From NCBI GenBank assembly GCA_958439205.1, contig OY288189.1, positions 2,185,001-2,249,000 of the forward strand: DNA of 64,000 nt, written 5' to 3'. Positions 7,916 through 17,240 of this stretch are shown piece after piece. Position 1 is the stretch's first letter; each line of letters begins with the position of its first letter. Under the pieces are notes generated by a model, which was given only the letters and a program-made list of their open reading frames with translations, was not told the DNA's origin and did not search any database. Origin of the DNA: an uncultured Allorhizobium sp. (GTDB lineage: Bacteria; Pseudomonadota; Alphaproteobacteria; Rhizobiales; Rhizobiaceae). Both the position numbers and the translations under genes were made by a program.

Positions 7916-8524
7916 GTGAAGCGCACACGGTCGGAAAGCATGGCGGAAAATCGCGGCAAGCTGATCGCGGCTGCGCGCAAAGCCTTTGCGGAGAAGGGCT
8001 ATGCGGACGCCTCCATGGATGCGCTGACCGCAGATGTGGGGCTGACGCGCGGCGCTCTCTACCACAATTTCGGCGACAAACGGGGGCTGTTTGCCGCCGT
8101 CGTCGAGCAGATCGATGGCGAGATGGCCGAGCTGGCCAAGGCGCGCGGTGCTGCGGCAGGCGAGGGGTGGGATGCGCTGCTGGCTGAAGGGGCGGCCTAT
8201 ATCGAGATGGCGCTTGATCCCGAGGTGCAGCGCATCGTGCTGCTCGACGGTCCTGCGGTGCTCGGCGATCCCTCGTTATGGCCGAGCCAGAATTCCTGCC
8301 TTCAGGTGACGCGTCAGGCGGTCGAGGACCTGATGTCGGAAGGGATCCTGAAGCCACTCGATGCGGAAGCGGCGGCGCGGCTGATCAGCGGGGCGGCGCT
8401 CAATGCCGCGATGTGGATTGCCGCCAGCGCAGAGCCCGAGAGCGTGCTGCCGCGGGCGCAGGAGGCGTTTCGGGCGCTTGTCGAGGGGTTGCTTGCAAGA
8501 CCGGTCCAGGCGGGCCAGCCCTGA
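7916..8524 (+). CDS. TetR family transcriptional regulator
   Basis: 202 residues from a GTG start with AGGAGA six bases upstream. The N-terminal DNA-binding domain is canonical: AARKAFAEKGYADASMDALT, then DVGLTRGALYHNFGDKRGLF (residues ~19-61). The C-terminal ~140 residues are the ligand-binding and dimerisation part (contains VQRIVLLDGPAVLGDPS, as in the TetR_C subfamily of AcrR-like repressors). It is likely autoregulated and represses the divergent ridA gene through the three operators in between. The effector is unknown. Confidence 0.93.
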   Translation: MKRTRSESMAENRGKLIAAARKAFAEKGYADASMDALTADVGLTRGALYHNFGDKRGLFAAVVEQIDGEMAELAKARGAAAGEGWDALLAEGAAYIEMALDPEVQRIVLLDGPAVLGDPSLWPSQNSCLQVTRQAVEDLMSEGILKPLDAEAAARLISGAALNAAMWIAASAEPESVLPRAQEAFRALVEGLLARPVQAGQP

Positions 8525-8567
8525 GGCCAGAAACCAAATCATTACGTCTGCTGGCTAAACTTGCCCC

Positions 8568-8966
8568 ATGACGCCCGATCCGCAGACACTCGCCGAAGCA
8601 GCCACCTGGCACTATGCCGTGGCGCTGGCTCTGTTCGCCTTGCTGGGTGCACTGGGGCATGTTTCGCGCGCCGTTTTCAACCTTTTGCCGGATCGTCTGT
8701 CGGACCGGCCTGTCATGGATCTCGTGATCAGCGACGGCTTCAGCTGGACCGACATGATCTTCAAGACCGAGTATGACGATGCGGGATATTACCGCCTCGA
8801 CAGCCTGCATAACTTACGACTTGCGGTGTGCTGGGCCATGCTGAGCGGGTTTGTCGTGCTGCTGCTCGTTCCCGATGTCTCGAAAGTCATTGCCTACTGG
8901 ATCGACTGGAGCCTCGCAGCGCTCGTCGATCTCTTCTGGTACAGGGTCGAGACGTTCGAGTGGTGA
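8568..8966 (+). CDS. small membrane protein of unknown function
   Basis: 132 residues with two hydrophobic segments: residues ~17-36 (AVALALFALLGALGHVSRAV) and ~88-108 (WAMLSGFVVLLLVPDVSKVI). The loop between them (about 50 residues) is acidic and aromatic. The ATG at 8568 has only a weak ribosome site. It follows the TetR gene by 43 bases on the same strand and is convergent with prmB, 10 bases from its stop. No family recognised. Confidence 0.6.
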   Translation: MTPDPQTLAEAATWHYAVALALFALLGALGHVSRAVFNLLPDRLSDRPVMDLVISDGFSWTDMIFKTEYDDAGYYRLDSLHNLRLAVCWAMLSGFVVLLLVPDVSKVIAYWIDWSLAALVDLFWYRVETFEW

Positions 8967-8976
8967 GGCTCTGGTC

Positions 8977-9906
8977 TCACTTGCCCTTCTTCGCCTTCAC
9001 GCCGAGCGCTTCCGCGCTGATCCAGAACACCGCGTCTTCCTCTTCCGTCGTCTCGACCCAGAGGAAGTCGAAGTCGGGGAATTCGGCTTCGAGGATGTCG
9101 CGGCCGCGGCCAATTTCGCAGAGCATGCCGCCACCCGGGTTCAGGTGCTTCGGCGCTTCGGCGAGCAGCGTGCGCACGAGATCGAGGCCGTCTTCGCCGC
9201 CGTCATGGGCCATGACCGGTTCGGCGCGGTATTCGGCCGGGAAGGCGTCCATCGCCTCGTGATCGACATAGGGGGGATTGGTGATGATCAGGTCGAACTT
9301 ACGGCCTGCGAGCGGCGTGAAGAGGTCGCCCTGGTGCAGCGTCAGCTGGTCTTCGAGGCCATAGGCCTGGCGGTTCTTTTCGGCGACTTCCAGCGCATCG
9401 GCGGAGAGATCGACGGCATCGACTGCGGCGAGCGGGAAGAAACGCGTGGCGAGGATGGCGAGGCAACCGGAGCCGGTGCAGATGTCGACGACGCTTTCCA
9501 CCGCGAAGGGATCGGGCAGGAAGGTCGAGCCGAACTCGCCGCCATATTCGTTGAACAGGATCTCGCCGATATGCGAGCGGGGTACGATCACGCGCTCGTC
9601 GACGAAGAAGCGCAGGCCCTGGATGTAGGAGCGGCCGGTCAGATAGGCCGAGGGCTTGCGGGTCGCGACACGCGTCTCAATGCGGTCTGCCAGTAGGCGG
9701 CGCTCGGCGGACAGCAGCTTTGCGTCGAGGAAAGGGTCGAGCGTGTCGATCGGCAGATCAAGGCTGTCGAGTATGAGGAAGGCGGCATCGTCGACGGCGG
9801 TGTGGGTGCCGTGGCCGTAGCTAAGTTCTGCGGCGTTGAAGCGGGAGATGGCATAGCGCCAGTAGTCGCGCAGGGTGACGAGGTCGGTGGTGATGTCGTG
9901 GCTCAT
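8977..9906 (-). CDS. prmB: 50S ribosomal protein L3 N5-glutamine methyltransferase
   Basis: 309 residues. The HemK/PrmC-family catalytic motif NPPY is in FDLIITNPPYVDHEAMDAF, and the SAM-binding glycine motif is VVDICTGSGCLAILATRFFP. The N-terminal helical domain (LRDYWRYAISRFNAAELSYG) is PrmB-type rather than PrmC-type, and the length fits PrmB (~310 residues against ~280). PrmB methylates a glutamine of ribosomal protein L3. The start has GGAAG upstream. It is followed on the same strand, after a 67-base gap, by pth upstream. Confidence 0.93.
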   Translation of the reverse strand: MSHDITTDLVTLRDYWRYAISRFNAAELSYGHGTHTAVDDAAFLILDSLDLPIDTLDPFLDAKLLSAERRLLADRIETRVATRKPSAYLTGRSYIQGLRFFVDERVIVPRSHIGEILFNEYGGEFGSTFLPDPFAVESVVDICTGSGCLAILATRFFPLAAVDAVDLSADALEVAEKNRQAYGLEDQLTLHQGDLFTPLAGRKFDLIITNPPYVDHEAMDAFPAEYRAEPVMAHDGGEDGLDLVRTLLAEAPKHLNPGGGMLCEIGRGRDILEAEFPDFDFLWVETTEEEDAVFWISAEALGVKAKKGK

Positions 9907-9973
9907 GGTCGTCTTCCGGTCGTTTGCGCGGCTATCGGTTATGGCGGGGCAGGGCGCGCCCGTGATTGTGTGG

Positions 9974-10699
9974 TCAGTCGCCCTTGGGACCGAACATCTT
10001 CTTCAGCATCTCGGCCATGGGGCCGCTCTCGGGAAGCTTCTTCGGCTGGTTGAAATTGCGGGCCTGGTGGATGTGGGACTGGGCCGGTTTCGGGGCCTTT
10101 GGGGCCTTGGCCGGCTTCTCGTCCTCGGCCTTGCCGCCGGTTGCGAGCGCCAGCTTGTTCATCAGTTGCGAATCCTCACCGCGCACCAGCATCTCGGCAT
10201 TGTCGGCGAGCGCCTCGAGGAGCGGATCGAGCCATTCGGCGTCCAGCTTGGCAAAGTCGCCGAGCACGTGGTTGTGGACTTTGGACTTGTCGCCGGGATG
10301 GCCGATACCGAGGCGGAGCCGCCTGTAGTTCAGGCCGCAATGGGCGTCGAGCGACTTGATGCCGTTGTGGCCGCCATGGCCGCCGCCGGTCTTGATGCGG
10401 GCCTTGCCGGGCAGAAGGTCGAGTTCGTCATAGATGGCGACGATGTCTTCGGGGCCGAGCTTGTAGAAGCGCATGGCTTCGCCGACGCTTTCGCCAGACA
10501 GGTTCATGAAGGTCTGCGGCTTAATCAGCATGACCTTTTCGCCGGCGAGCGTGCCTTCCGCGATCTCGGCCTTGAACTTCTTCGCCCATGGCGAGAAGCC
10601 GTGGCGACGCTGGATCGCGTCGACGGCCATGAAGCCGATATTATGCCGGTTCTTCGCGTACTGCGCACCGGGATTGCCGAGGCCGGCCAGGATGATCAT
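9974..10699 (-). CDS. pth: peptidyl-tRNA hydrolase with rhizobial C-terminal tail
   Basis: 241 residues. The first ~190 match bacterial Pth: start [20 protein letters not shown], with catalytic His20 in [12 protein letters not shown], the [17 protein letters not shown] segment, and the [18 protein letters not shown] loop. The extra ~45 residues are lysine-, alanine- and proline-rich ([20 protein letters not shown]) and end in a short amphipathic stretch ([13 protein letters not shown]); such tails are common in Rhizobiaceae. Pth recycles peptidyl-tRNA that falls off ribosomes. In relatives it lies next to rplY; here they are separated by a 3.3-kb insertion (10.8-14.0 kb). Confidence 0.97.
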   Translation of the reverse strand: MIILAGLGNPGAQYAKNRHNIGFMAVDAIQRRHGFSPWAKKFKAEIAEGTLAGEKVMLIKPQTFMNLSGESVGEAMRFYKLGPEDIVAIYDELDLLPGKARIKTGGGHGGHNGIKSLDAHCGLNYRRLRLGIGHPGDKSKVHNHVLGDFAKLDAEWLDPLLEALADNAEMLVRGEDSQLMNKLALATGGKAEDEKPAKAPKAPKPAQSHIHQARNFNQPKKLPESGPMAEMLKKMFGPKGD

Positions 10700-10777
10700 T
10701 GCCCGAGATCCGTCTTGAGGTTCTTTGCCTTTCCCGACAGCGAAACGTCACGAAAGTCAAGACTGATGTCGGAGCCG

Positions 10778-11518
10778 TTAGGGTTTGGCGGCTACCATTC
10801 CGAAGTTCGAGTAGCGCAGATTGTAGGTGTCGAAGATCTCGGCCTGGGTGCCGTCGGCGATCAACTTGTCGAGCGCGCCCTGCATGCGGGCCAGCAGATC
10901 TTCCGGGAAGTTCGCGTTGCAGGCGATGGCGAATTTCTGCTCCGAGAAGACGAATTGCGCTTCCAGTTCCTCACCCTTTTCCTGCAGCTCGATATAATGC
11001 TGCTCGGAAATCGGCATCAGGTCGATGCGCTTGCTCTGCAGTTTCTTCAGCGTCAGCTTCAGGTCGGTGGCGAGGTCGATCTTGGGGAAACCTTCGTTTT
11101 CCAGAAGCGTCTGGGTGTAGTCGTTGCGCTGGGTGCCAACGATGTAGCGCTTGGCCTCTTCGATGTTGCCGACCTTGATGCCCGAACTCTTGTCGGAGAC
11201 CATGAAATTGCGGCCGACGGCGATAGGCTCAACCCATTTGAACTTCTTGTCGCGTTCCGGAATATGGGCGGTGGTGAAGACGCAGTACATCTTCTCGGTT
11301 TCAGCCAGCGCGATGGCGCGTGCCCAGGGCATCATCTCGAGCGTGTAGGGGACCTTGATCTCCTCCATCATCAGGAGGACCTGATCATAGCCGGCACCTC
11401 GGATTTCGGCGCCGACGCGGAAGTTATAGGGCGGGTAGTCTTCCGTCGTGAAATGGACGATGTCTGCGGCGGCGACCGGGGCCGCCGCAAGTGAAAGTAG
11501 AAGGCCAAGGACTTTCAT
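10778..11518 (-). CDS. periplasmic solute-binding protein (family 3 type), no transporter nearby
   Basis: 246 residues: a signal peptide (MKVLGLLLSLAAAPVAAA, cleavage near residue 18), then the start of a family-3 binding protein (DIVHFTTEDYPPYNFRVGAE). The body has the two-lobe pattern (EIKVPYTLEMMPWARAIALA; RYIVGTQRNDYTQTLLENEG; LPISEQHYIELQE-like hinge). Such proteins bind amino acids or other small ligands in the periplasm. No ABC permease or ATPase gene is near. It starts 24 bases after the stop of a membrane GGDEF-EAL protein, so it may be a ligand sensor for c-di-GMP signalling rather than a transport component (inference). Confidence 0.85.
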   Translation of the reverse strand: MKVLGLLLSLAAAPVAAADIVHFTTEDYPPYNFRVGAEIRGAGYDQVLLMMEEIKVPYTLEMMPWARAIALAETEKMYCVFTTAHIPERDKKFKWVEPIAVGRNFMVSDKSSGIKVGNIEEAKRYIVGTQRNDYTQTLLENEGFPKIDLATDLKLTLKKLQSKRIDLMPISEQHYIELQEKGEELEAQFVFSEQKFAIACNANFPEDLLARMQGALDKLIADGTQAEIFDTYNLRYSNFGMVAAKP

Positions 11519-11542
11519 TGCGGTTCCCTCTTGCGTTTGATG

Positions 11543-13921
11543 TCAGCCGGCGGAGGCCTTTTGCAGGCGGGCCGGTGTGGCGGTGGCTTGTTCGATCAGT
11601 TTGGCCAGCGGCTGTGGTCGGGCGAAGAGATAGCCCTGGCCGTAGTCGACGCCGAATTCTTCCAGGATCTGCCGCTGTTCATCGGTCTCGATGCCCTCCG
11701 CGACGACGGCGCATTCCATCTTGTGGGAGATCGCGGTGATGCCTTCGACGAGCATGCGGCTCTTGTGGCGCAGTTCCGCCTCATCCTCGGTCAGCGAGCG
11801 GATGAAGGACTGGTCGATCTTGACGATGTCGACGGGGAAGCGGTTCAGGTAGCTGAGCGAGGAGTAACCCGTACCGAAATCGTCGAGCGCGAGGCGATAG
11901 CCGTAGCGGTTGAACTCGTCGAGGATCGTGCGGATCTGCGGATTGTCATGCAGCAGCGTCGCTTCGGTGATTTCGATGACGATGCGGTGCGGTGCGATGT
12001 CGAAATGGGTGGTCAGCGCGGCGAGGCGAACGGGCAGCGACTGATCGAATTGCAGCGGCGAGAAGTTGACGGCGAGATAGGCGTCGTGATCGCCGGTCGC
12101 GGCACTCAAGCGTGCAAGGTTCGAGAGCGCCTTTTCCAGCACCTGGCCGCCAAGGCGGCTGATCGCGCCGGTCTCTTCCGCCACGCAGATGAGTTCGGCC
12201 GGCGGGATGACGCCACGTTCTGGATGAACGAGACGCATCAGGGCCTCGTAGCCGACGGTGCGACCGGTGCCGACTTCGACGATCGGCTGGAAGAAGGCAT
12301 CGAACCAGTCTTCCGCCAAGCCTTCCTCGATGTCGTGCTCGATCTCGGCGCGGCGGCGGGTGTGGTCCTGGATCTCCGAATTGTAAAGCATCGCGCCGTT
12401 TTTGCCGTCGCGCTTCTTGCTGTACATCGCCATGTCCGACTTCTGCAGCAGCTCGGCGGCATTTGCGGCATGGCGGGGATAGAGGGCGATACCGATGCTG
12501 GCGCTAAGGCGCACCGTCGAGCCTTCGATCGTCATCGGGTCGACGAAGATCTCGCAGAGGGCACGGCTGATCTCGGTTGCGACACGCTCAATCGCATGAC
12601 CGCGCAAGAGAACGGCGAATTCGTCGCCGCCGAGACGGGCGGCGATCGCACCCTTCGGCAGGCGATCATTCATGCGTTCGACAAAACGGCAGAGCACGAT
12701 GTCACCGGCCTGATGGCCGAGATTGTCGTTGATCCACTTGAAGCGGTCGAGATCGACGAAGATGCAGGCCAGTTCCTCGCCTGCGGTATCGGTCGCGGCA
12801 ATCTCGCTGTCGAGGGCCGTTTCGAAGCCCTGGCGGTTGCGCAGGCCGGTCAGATGGTCGGTGATCGCCTGGCGATGGTTGCGCTCTTCGGACTGCTTGA
12901 GCGCGGTGACATCTGTCATGACGGACAGTGAGAGGTCTTCCTGCGCACCCTCGATTGTGCGGTTGGCTTCCGCAATCAGCACATCCATTACCGATCCATC
13001 GGCGCAGACGAACTGGGTGGTGGCCTCCAGCACGTCGGCGATCGAGCGGGTTTTCTTGCGCTCCAGATAGCCTGAACGGGCCTCGGCAGGCACAAGCTCG
13101 ATGAAGCGACGGCCGACGATTTGGTGGCGCTGATAGCCTGTGGCGACGAGCCAGTAGTCGCTGACGCCGGTGATGCGGTCCTCCTCGTCGAGGGAGAACA
13201 GCATGGCGGGCGTCGTATTGTAGATATCGGTCGAGCGCCGGTGGGCGAGGCGAAGTTCGGCCTCTTCCTGCTCGAGCTTGATCTGCATGGCGTTGAAGCT
13301 GCGCGCGAGCCGCCCGATTTCGTCATTCGACTGCCAGTCGACGTGGTGGCGGGAGCCGAGCCTGCGGGTCGCCTCGATGGCTGCGGTGAGCTTCAGCAGC
13401 GGCTTCATGACCATCAGCCGGTTGCCGACGATGGCGGCGCCGACCACGCCCACGACCGCGAGCATGAAGATGCCGATCAGCATGACCTCTGCCTGGCGCA
13501 GCGAGGAGAACATGTCGATCCGGCTATAATAGATGGTGATGGTCCCGACCGATTTGGGGCCTTCGACGGCGCGGTAGAAGATCTCACGCGTGATCGATTC
13601 CAGGCCGTTCTTCGGCCATTTTGGCAGCGCTGGCATGGAGACCGAGATGCCGCCGGAGATATCCTTGACGTTGACGCGGCTGACGGGACCGTTGGAGACG
13701 ATGGTCGCGGTGATCTGCTCGACGCTTTCCTCGTCGAAATCCCAGAGCGGTTTTGCCAGGGCCTGGGCGTTGGCCGCCAGCAGGATGTCGAGGTTTTGCT
13801 GCAATTCGTTGGAGGCCCGTTCCGTCGCCAGAGACAGGAACAGCGCAAAGAGCGGCACGACCAGAATAAAGATCGTGATCCCCACAATGGCGAGGAATCG
13901 GCTCTCGACCGAACGTGTCAT
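11543..13921 (-). CDS. membrane HAMP-PAS-GGDEF-EAL c-di-GMP protein
   Basis: 792 residues from the ATG at 13921; a GTG at 14008 would add 29 residues but is less likely because the first helix normally begins near the start. Order: membrane helix (residues ~9-29), periplasmic domain (~30-145) with the LAKPLWDFDEESV signature, second helix (~147-167), HAMP, PAS (~230-345), GGDEF with intact RLGGDEFAVLLRG, then EAL with GYEALMRLVHP, ITEATLLHD, LDDFGTGYSSLSYL and VVAEGIETDEQ. Both catalytic cores look intact; the RxxD inhibitory site before GGDEF is absent. It should make and/or break c-di-GMP at the inner membrane, with the adjacent solute-binding protein as possible input. Confidence 0.93.
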   Translation of the reverse strand: MTRSVESRFLAIVGITIFILVVPLFALFLSLATERASNELQQNLDILLAANAQALAKPLWDFDEESVEQITATIVSNGPVSRVNVKDISGGISVSMPALPKWPKNGLESITREIFYRAVEGPKSVGTITIYYSRIDMFSSLRQAEVMLIGIFMLAVVGVVGAAIVGNRLMVMKPLLKLTAAIEATRRLGSRHHVDWQSNDEIGRLARSFNAMQIKLEQEEAELRLAHRRSTDIYNTTPAMLFSLDEEDRITGVSDYWLVATGYQRHQIVGRRFIELVPAEARSGYLERKKTRSIADVLEATTQFVCADGSVMDVLIAEANRTIEGAQEDLSLSVMTDVTALKQSEERNHRQAITDHLTGLRNRQGFETALDSEIAATDTAGEELACIFVDLDRFKWINDNLGHQAGDIVLCRFVERMNDRLPKGAIAARLGGDEFAVLLRGHAIERVATEISRALCEIFVDPMTIEGSTVRLSASIGIALYPRHAANAAELLQKSDMAMYSKKRDGKNGAMLYNSEIQDHTRRRAEIEHDIEEGLAEDWFDAFFQPIVEVGTGRTVGYEALMRLVHPERGVIPPAELICVAEETGAISRLGGQVLEKALSNLARLSAATGDHDAYLAVNFSPLQFDQSLPVRLAALTTHFDIAPHRIVIEITEATLLHDNPQIRTILDEFNRYGYRLALDDFGTGYSSLSYLNRFPVDIVKIDQSFIRSLTEDEAELRHKSRMLVEGITAISHKMECAVVAEGIETDEQRQILEEFGVDYGQGYLFARPQPLAKLIEQATATPARLQKASAG

Positions 13922-14063
13922 CAGCAGTCCGCCTCGGGAGGCGCGGGATGATGCAGCATGATGCTCAAAACTCCCCTCACGCAATAATTGCGAGGCGAAG
14001 GCTTTCACGAAATACTTTAAATCTAACTAAAGAGAAATGGTCGGAATCGAGTCTATCGGACAG

Positions 14064-14094
14064 CAAAAAGCCCATCCCAGTGAAGGGATGGGCT
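14064..14094 (-). terminator. intrinsic terminator of rplY
   Basis: On the minus strand AGCCCATCCC, loop TTCACT, GGGATGGGCT: a perfect 10-bp stem followed by TTTTTGCTG, beginning 25 bases after the rplY stop codon. The T-run is on the minus strand, so it serves rplY. Confidence 0.88.
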
Positions 14095-14118
14095 TAATTG
14101 TTACAACCGAGCTGAAGA

Positions 14119-14715
14119 TCAGGCTTCGGCTGCTTCTTCTTCCATGCCGCCAGCCGGAGCAACGATCGTGGCGATCGTGAAGTCGCGGTCAGCGATTACA
14201 GGCGTTACGCCCTTCGGCAGCTTGACAGCCGAGATATGGATTGCATCACCAACCTTGAGGCCGGCGAGGTCAACAGTGATCGCTTCCGGGATGTCCGAAG
14301 CCGGGCAGTGCAGTTCAACTTCGTGGCGAACGATGTTGAGAACGGCGCCGGTCTTGATGGCGGACTTCTCTTCGTTGACGAAGTGAACCGGAACCTGAAC
14401 CTGGACCTGGCTGTTGGCCGAGACGCGCAGGAAGTCGACATGCATCGTGAAGTCACGAACGACGTCGAGCTGGTAGTCCTTCGGCAGAACGCGGATCTTT
14501 TCGCCATTGACTTCAATGACGGCGACGGTGGTCATGAAACCGCCGGCGTGGATGCGCTTGGTGATCTCGTTCGTATTGATCGAGATCGCAATCGGGGCCT
14601 GCTTGTCACCATAGATGACAGCCGGGATGAGACCGTTGCGGCGAAGTTCGCGGGAGGACCCCTTACCTACCCGTTCGCGTGCTACGGCCTTGAGCTCGTA
14701 AGAAGCGTGGCTCAT
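14119..14715 (-). CDS. rplY: 50S ribosomal protein L25/general stress protein Ctc
   Basis: 198 residues, the long (two-domain, Ctc-type) form of L25. The start [20 protein letters not shown] is typical, followed by [20 protein letters not shown]. The C-terminal TL5-type beta domain contains [20 protein letters not shown] and ends in an acidic tail. It binds 5S rRNA. A good ribosome site (AAAGGT) precedes the ATG, and a strong terminator follows. In relatives rplY precedes pth and ychF; the c-di-GMP pair lies in between here. Confidence 0.97.
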   Translation of the reverse strand: MSHASYELKAVARERVGKGSSRELRRNGLIPAVIYGDKQAPIAISINTNEITKRIHAGGFMTTVAVIEVNGEKIRVLPKDYQLDVVRDFTMHVDFLRVSANSQVQVQVPVHFVNEEKSAIKTGAVLNIVRHEVELHCPASDIPEAITVDLAGLKVGDAIHISAVKLPKGVTPVIADRDFTIATIVAPAGGMEEEAAEA

Positions 14716-15010
14716 GGCTTTTACCTTTCAAGTTACTGGAGAGCCCTGGCGGCTTTGATGCCATGCCAGAACCGGAGACCGTTGCCGGTCCCATCCACAT
14801 TGCCTCCAAGGGTGTCTGTGCGGATCGGGCGCCTATAGACCAGATGATCCGCAATAGCAAGGTTCTGCGGGCTGCCGGCGCCGATTACGCATTTGTGATT
14901 GCATTAAGCGCCTTCAGGGCGGCGAAGTCGATTTGGTAACCATGCCGCTCAAGCTCTTCGAAATTGACCAATGCTAAATCAGGCTCTGGTTTTTCACGTG
15001 GTCCCATTTC

Positions 15011-17095
15011 ATGCTCGAAGTTCTTACCTGTATCGTTGTTGAACACGACCCGCTGTCCTTGATCGCGGCTGTCTCCATCTGCGTCTTCGGATCGCTGCTG
15101 ACCATGCGGCTCTTCGGCAGGGTGAGAAACACGCGGGGTGTAGCACGGGCGAGCTGGATCTCGCTGACCAGCGTGATCGGCGGCGCCGCGATCTGGACAA
15201 CCCATTTCGTCGCCATGATGGGTTATGAAGCAGACGTTCTGGCGGGTTACGAGCCGAAGGCGACGCTGACCTCGCTGGTCCTTGCCATCACCGTCACCGG
15301 GATCGGCTTTGCGATTGCGGCGGCGACCCAGCGCAGCCTGCTGATCGAGGCGGGCGGTGCGCTGGTGGGCGCCGGCATCGCGGCCATGCATTATGTCGGC
15401 ATGGCCGGCTATCAGGTGCAGGGGCATCTCGAATGGAACGGCACATATGTCGCCGTTTCGCTCGTCGCCGGTGCGCTGTTCGGAGCGATCGCGACGAGTC
15501 GGGTGGCACGGCCCGTGACCCGGTTCTGCCGTTATGGCGGCGGTGTGGCCCTGGTGCTGGCGATTGCCTCGACGCATTTCATCGGCATGACCGGCGTCAC
15601 TGTCGTGCCGGATTCATCCGCGGCCCTGCCGGCGGACATGCTGCCCGAAAGCGTGCTGACCGTCGTCTTGATGTTGGTCACGGTCCTAATTCTCTCCATT
15701 GGTTCGATGACCTATGTGATCGACCGGCAGTCGACCAAGTCGGCCGTCGAGCGCTACCGCCAGCTTTCGCTGCATGACGCGCTGACGGGCCTTCCGAACC
15801 GGAGCGCCTTTGTCGAGCGACTGAGCGACATGCTGGAGCGGCCGGGGGCAGGGGGCGAACGGGTCTATCTCCTGTCCTTCGATCTCGATCGCTTCAAGGA
15901 AATCAACGACGTCCATGGGCATGCGGCGGGCGATCACGTTCTCAGGATTGCAGCCGAGAGACTGGGGCGCCGTCTTCGCGAGGGTGAGTTCGTCGCTCGC
16001 ATCGGCGGGGACGAGTTTGTCGCCGTGACGTCCCGGTTGTTCACGCATTCGGAAGCCGAGCAGATGGCGGTGCGGATCGTCAAGGATCTCGGCGAGCCGA
16101 TCGAATGGGAGAACATGACACTCTCGATCGGTACCAGCATCGGCATCTCCGTCTCGCCTGACGGCGCCGAGACGATCGATGACCTCTTGGCGCAGGCGGA
16201 TACGGCCATGTACCGTGCCAAGTCCATCGGCTCCAACCAGATCTGTTTCTACGACCGGTCGATGGACCAGGCAGCCCGCGAACGCAGCGCGCTTGCCATG
16301 GATATGCGCGCCGGCCTCGAGCGCGGCGAGTTCATGCTCTACTTCCAGCAGCAGAACAACACGCTCTCGGGCGAGGTTGTCGGTTTCGAGGTTCTGCTGC
16401 GCTGGCTGCATCCGAAGCGCGGCATGGTATCGCCCGTCGAGTTCATTCCGATCGCAGAGCGGACCGGCTTCATCATGGAGCTCGGCGACTGGGTGTTGCG
16501 GCAGTCCTGCCTGGCTGCGGTCAAGTGGAACAACCCCTTGCGGATCGCCGTCAATGTCGCGCCGAAGCAGCTCGCCAACAGCAACTTCCCGCAGCGTGTT
16601 CGGGATATCCTCAAGGAAACCGGCCTTGCTCCTGATCGACTCGAGCTCGAAATCACCGAATCCGGCATCATCGCTGACCAGCAAAACGCGCTCTCGATCA
16701 TTCGGCAGTTGAAGACGCTCGGCGTGAAGATCGCGATGGACGACTACGGCACCGGTTACTCGTCGCTCTCGACGCTGCAGCTCTTCCCCTTTGACAAGAT
16801 CAAGATCGATCGGGGCTTCATCGACAACGTGGCCGACAACCGGCAGTCGGCAGCGATCGTTCGCTCGACGCTGATCCTGGCGCAGAGCCTCGATATCCCG
16901 GTTCTGGCCGAAGGCGTGGAGAATGCCGAGCATCTGCGGTTCCTGCAGGACGAGGGCTGCGCCCAGGTGCAGGGCTATTTCTACGGTCGCCCGGTGCCGC
17001 TTTCCGAACTCCAGGCCATCGTCAATCCGGCAGCGCCTGCGGATGCAGATGAGCGGATTGTGGCTGATGATACGAAGGACGGGCTTGCCGCCTGA
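15011..17095 (+). CDS. MHYT-GGDEF-EAL membrane c-di-GMP protein
   Basis: 694 residues. The N-terminal ~235 residues are the seven-helix MHYT sensor, with its three signature repeats at WTTHFVAMMGY, AAMHYVGMAGY and ASTHFIGMTGV. MHYT domains are proposed to bind copper and sense O2, CO or NO. The GGDEF domain follows (HDALTGLPNRSAFVERL; ARIGGDEFVAV), then an EAL domain (GFEVLLRWLHPKRG; LEITESGI; MDDYGTGYSSLSTL; VLAEGVENAEH). Catalytic residues of both appear intact. The start at 15011 has no clear ribosome site, so the true start could lie a few codons inside. It is divergent from rplY and monocistronic. Confidence 0.93.
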   Translation: MLEVLTCIVVEHDPLSLIAAVSICVFGSLLTMRLFGRVRNTRGVARASWISLTSVIGGAAIWTTHFVAMMGYEADVLAGYEPKATLTSLVLAITVTGIGFAIAAATQRSLLIEAGGALVGAGIAAMHYVGMAGYQVQGHLEWNGTYVAVSLVAGALFGAIATSRVARPVTRFCRYGGGVALVLAIASTHFIGMTGVTVVPDSSAALPADMLPESVLTVVLMLVTVLILSIGSMTYVIDRQSTKSAVERYRQLSLHDALTGLPNRSAFVERLSDMLERPGAGGERVYLLSFDLDRFKEINDVHGHAAGDHVLRIAAERLGRRLREGEFVARIGGDEFVAVTSRLFTHSEAEQMAVRIVKDLGEPIEWENMTLSIGTSIGISVSPDGAETIDDLLAQADTAMYRAKSIGSNQICFYDRSMDQAARERSALAMDMRAGLERGEFMLYFQQQNNTLSGEVVGFEVLLRWLHPKRGMVSPVEFIPIAERTGFIMELGDWVLRQSCLAAVKWNNPLRIAVNVAPKQLANSNFPQRVRDILKETGLAPDRLELEITESGIIADQQNALSIIRQLKTLGVKIAMDDYGTGYSSLSTLQLFPFDKIKIDRGFIDNVADNRQSAAIVRSTLILAQSLDIPVLAEGVENAEHLRFLQDEGCAQVQGYFYGRPVPLSELQAIVNPAAPADADERIVADDTKDGLAA

Positions 17096-17240
17096 GCGCT
17101 TTGGTCTTTGTCTGGGTGAACTGTCGCAGATTTGCGCCACTTTGCGGGCGGCCGTGAGGGGTGGTCATTTGATGCTCACATGAGCGATTGCCTCTTCAGG
17201 CGGATGGCGCATACTGACGCCAGTGCTTTGGGAGGAGCCG

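Noticed and set aside
9875..11494. 539-codon plus-strand open frame
   Set aside because: Runs opposite pth and the solute-binding protein gene, both with strong family motifs; composition is that of a shadow frame.
14885..15577. Minus-strand open frame before rplY
   Set aside because: Overlaps the MHYT domain, whose motifs are clear on the plus strand.
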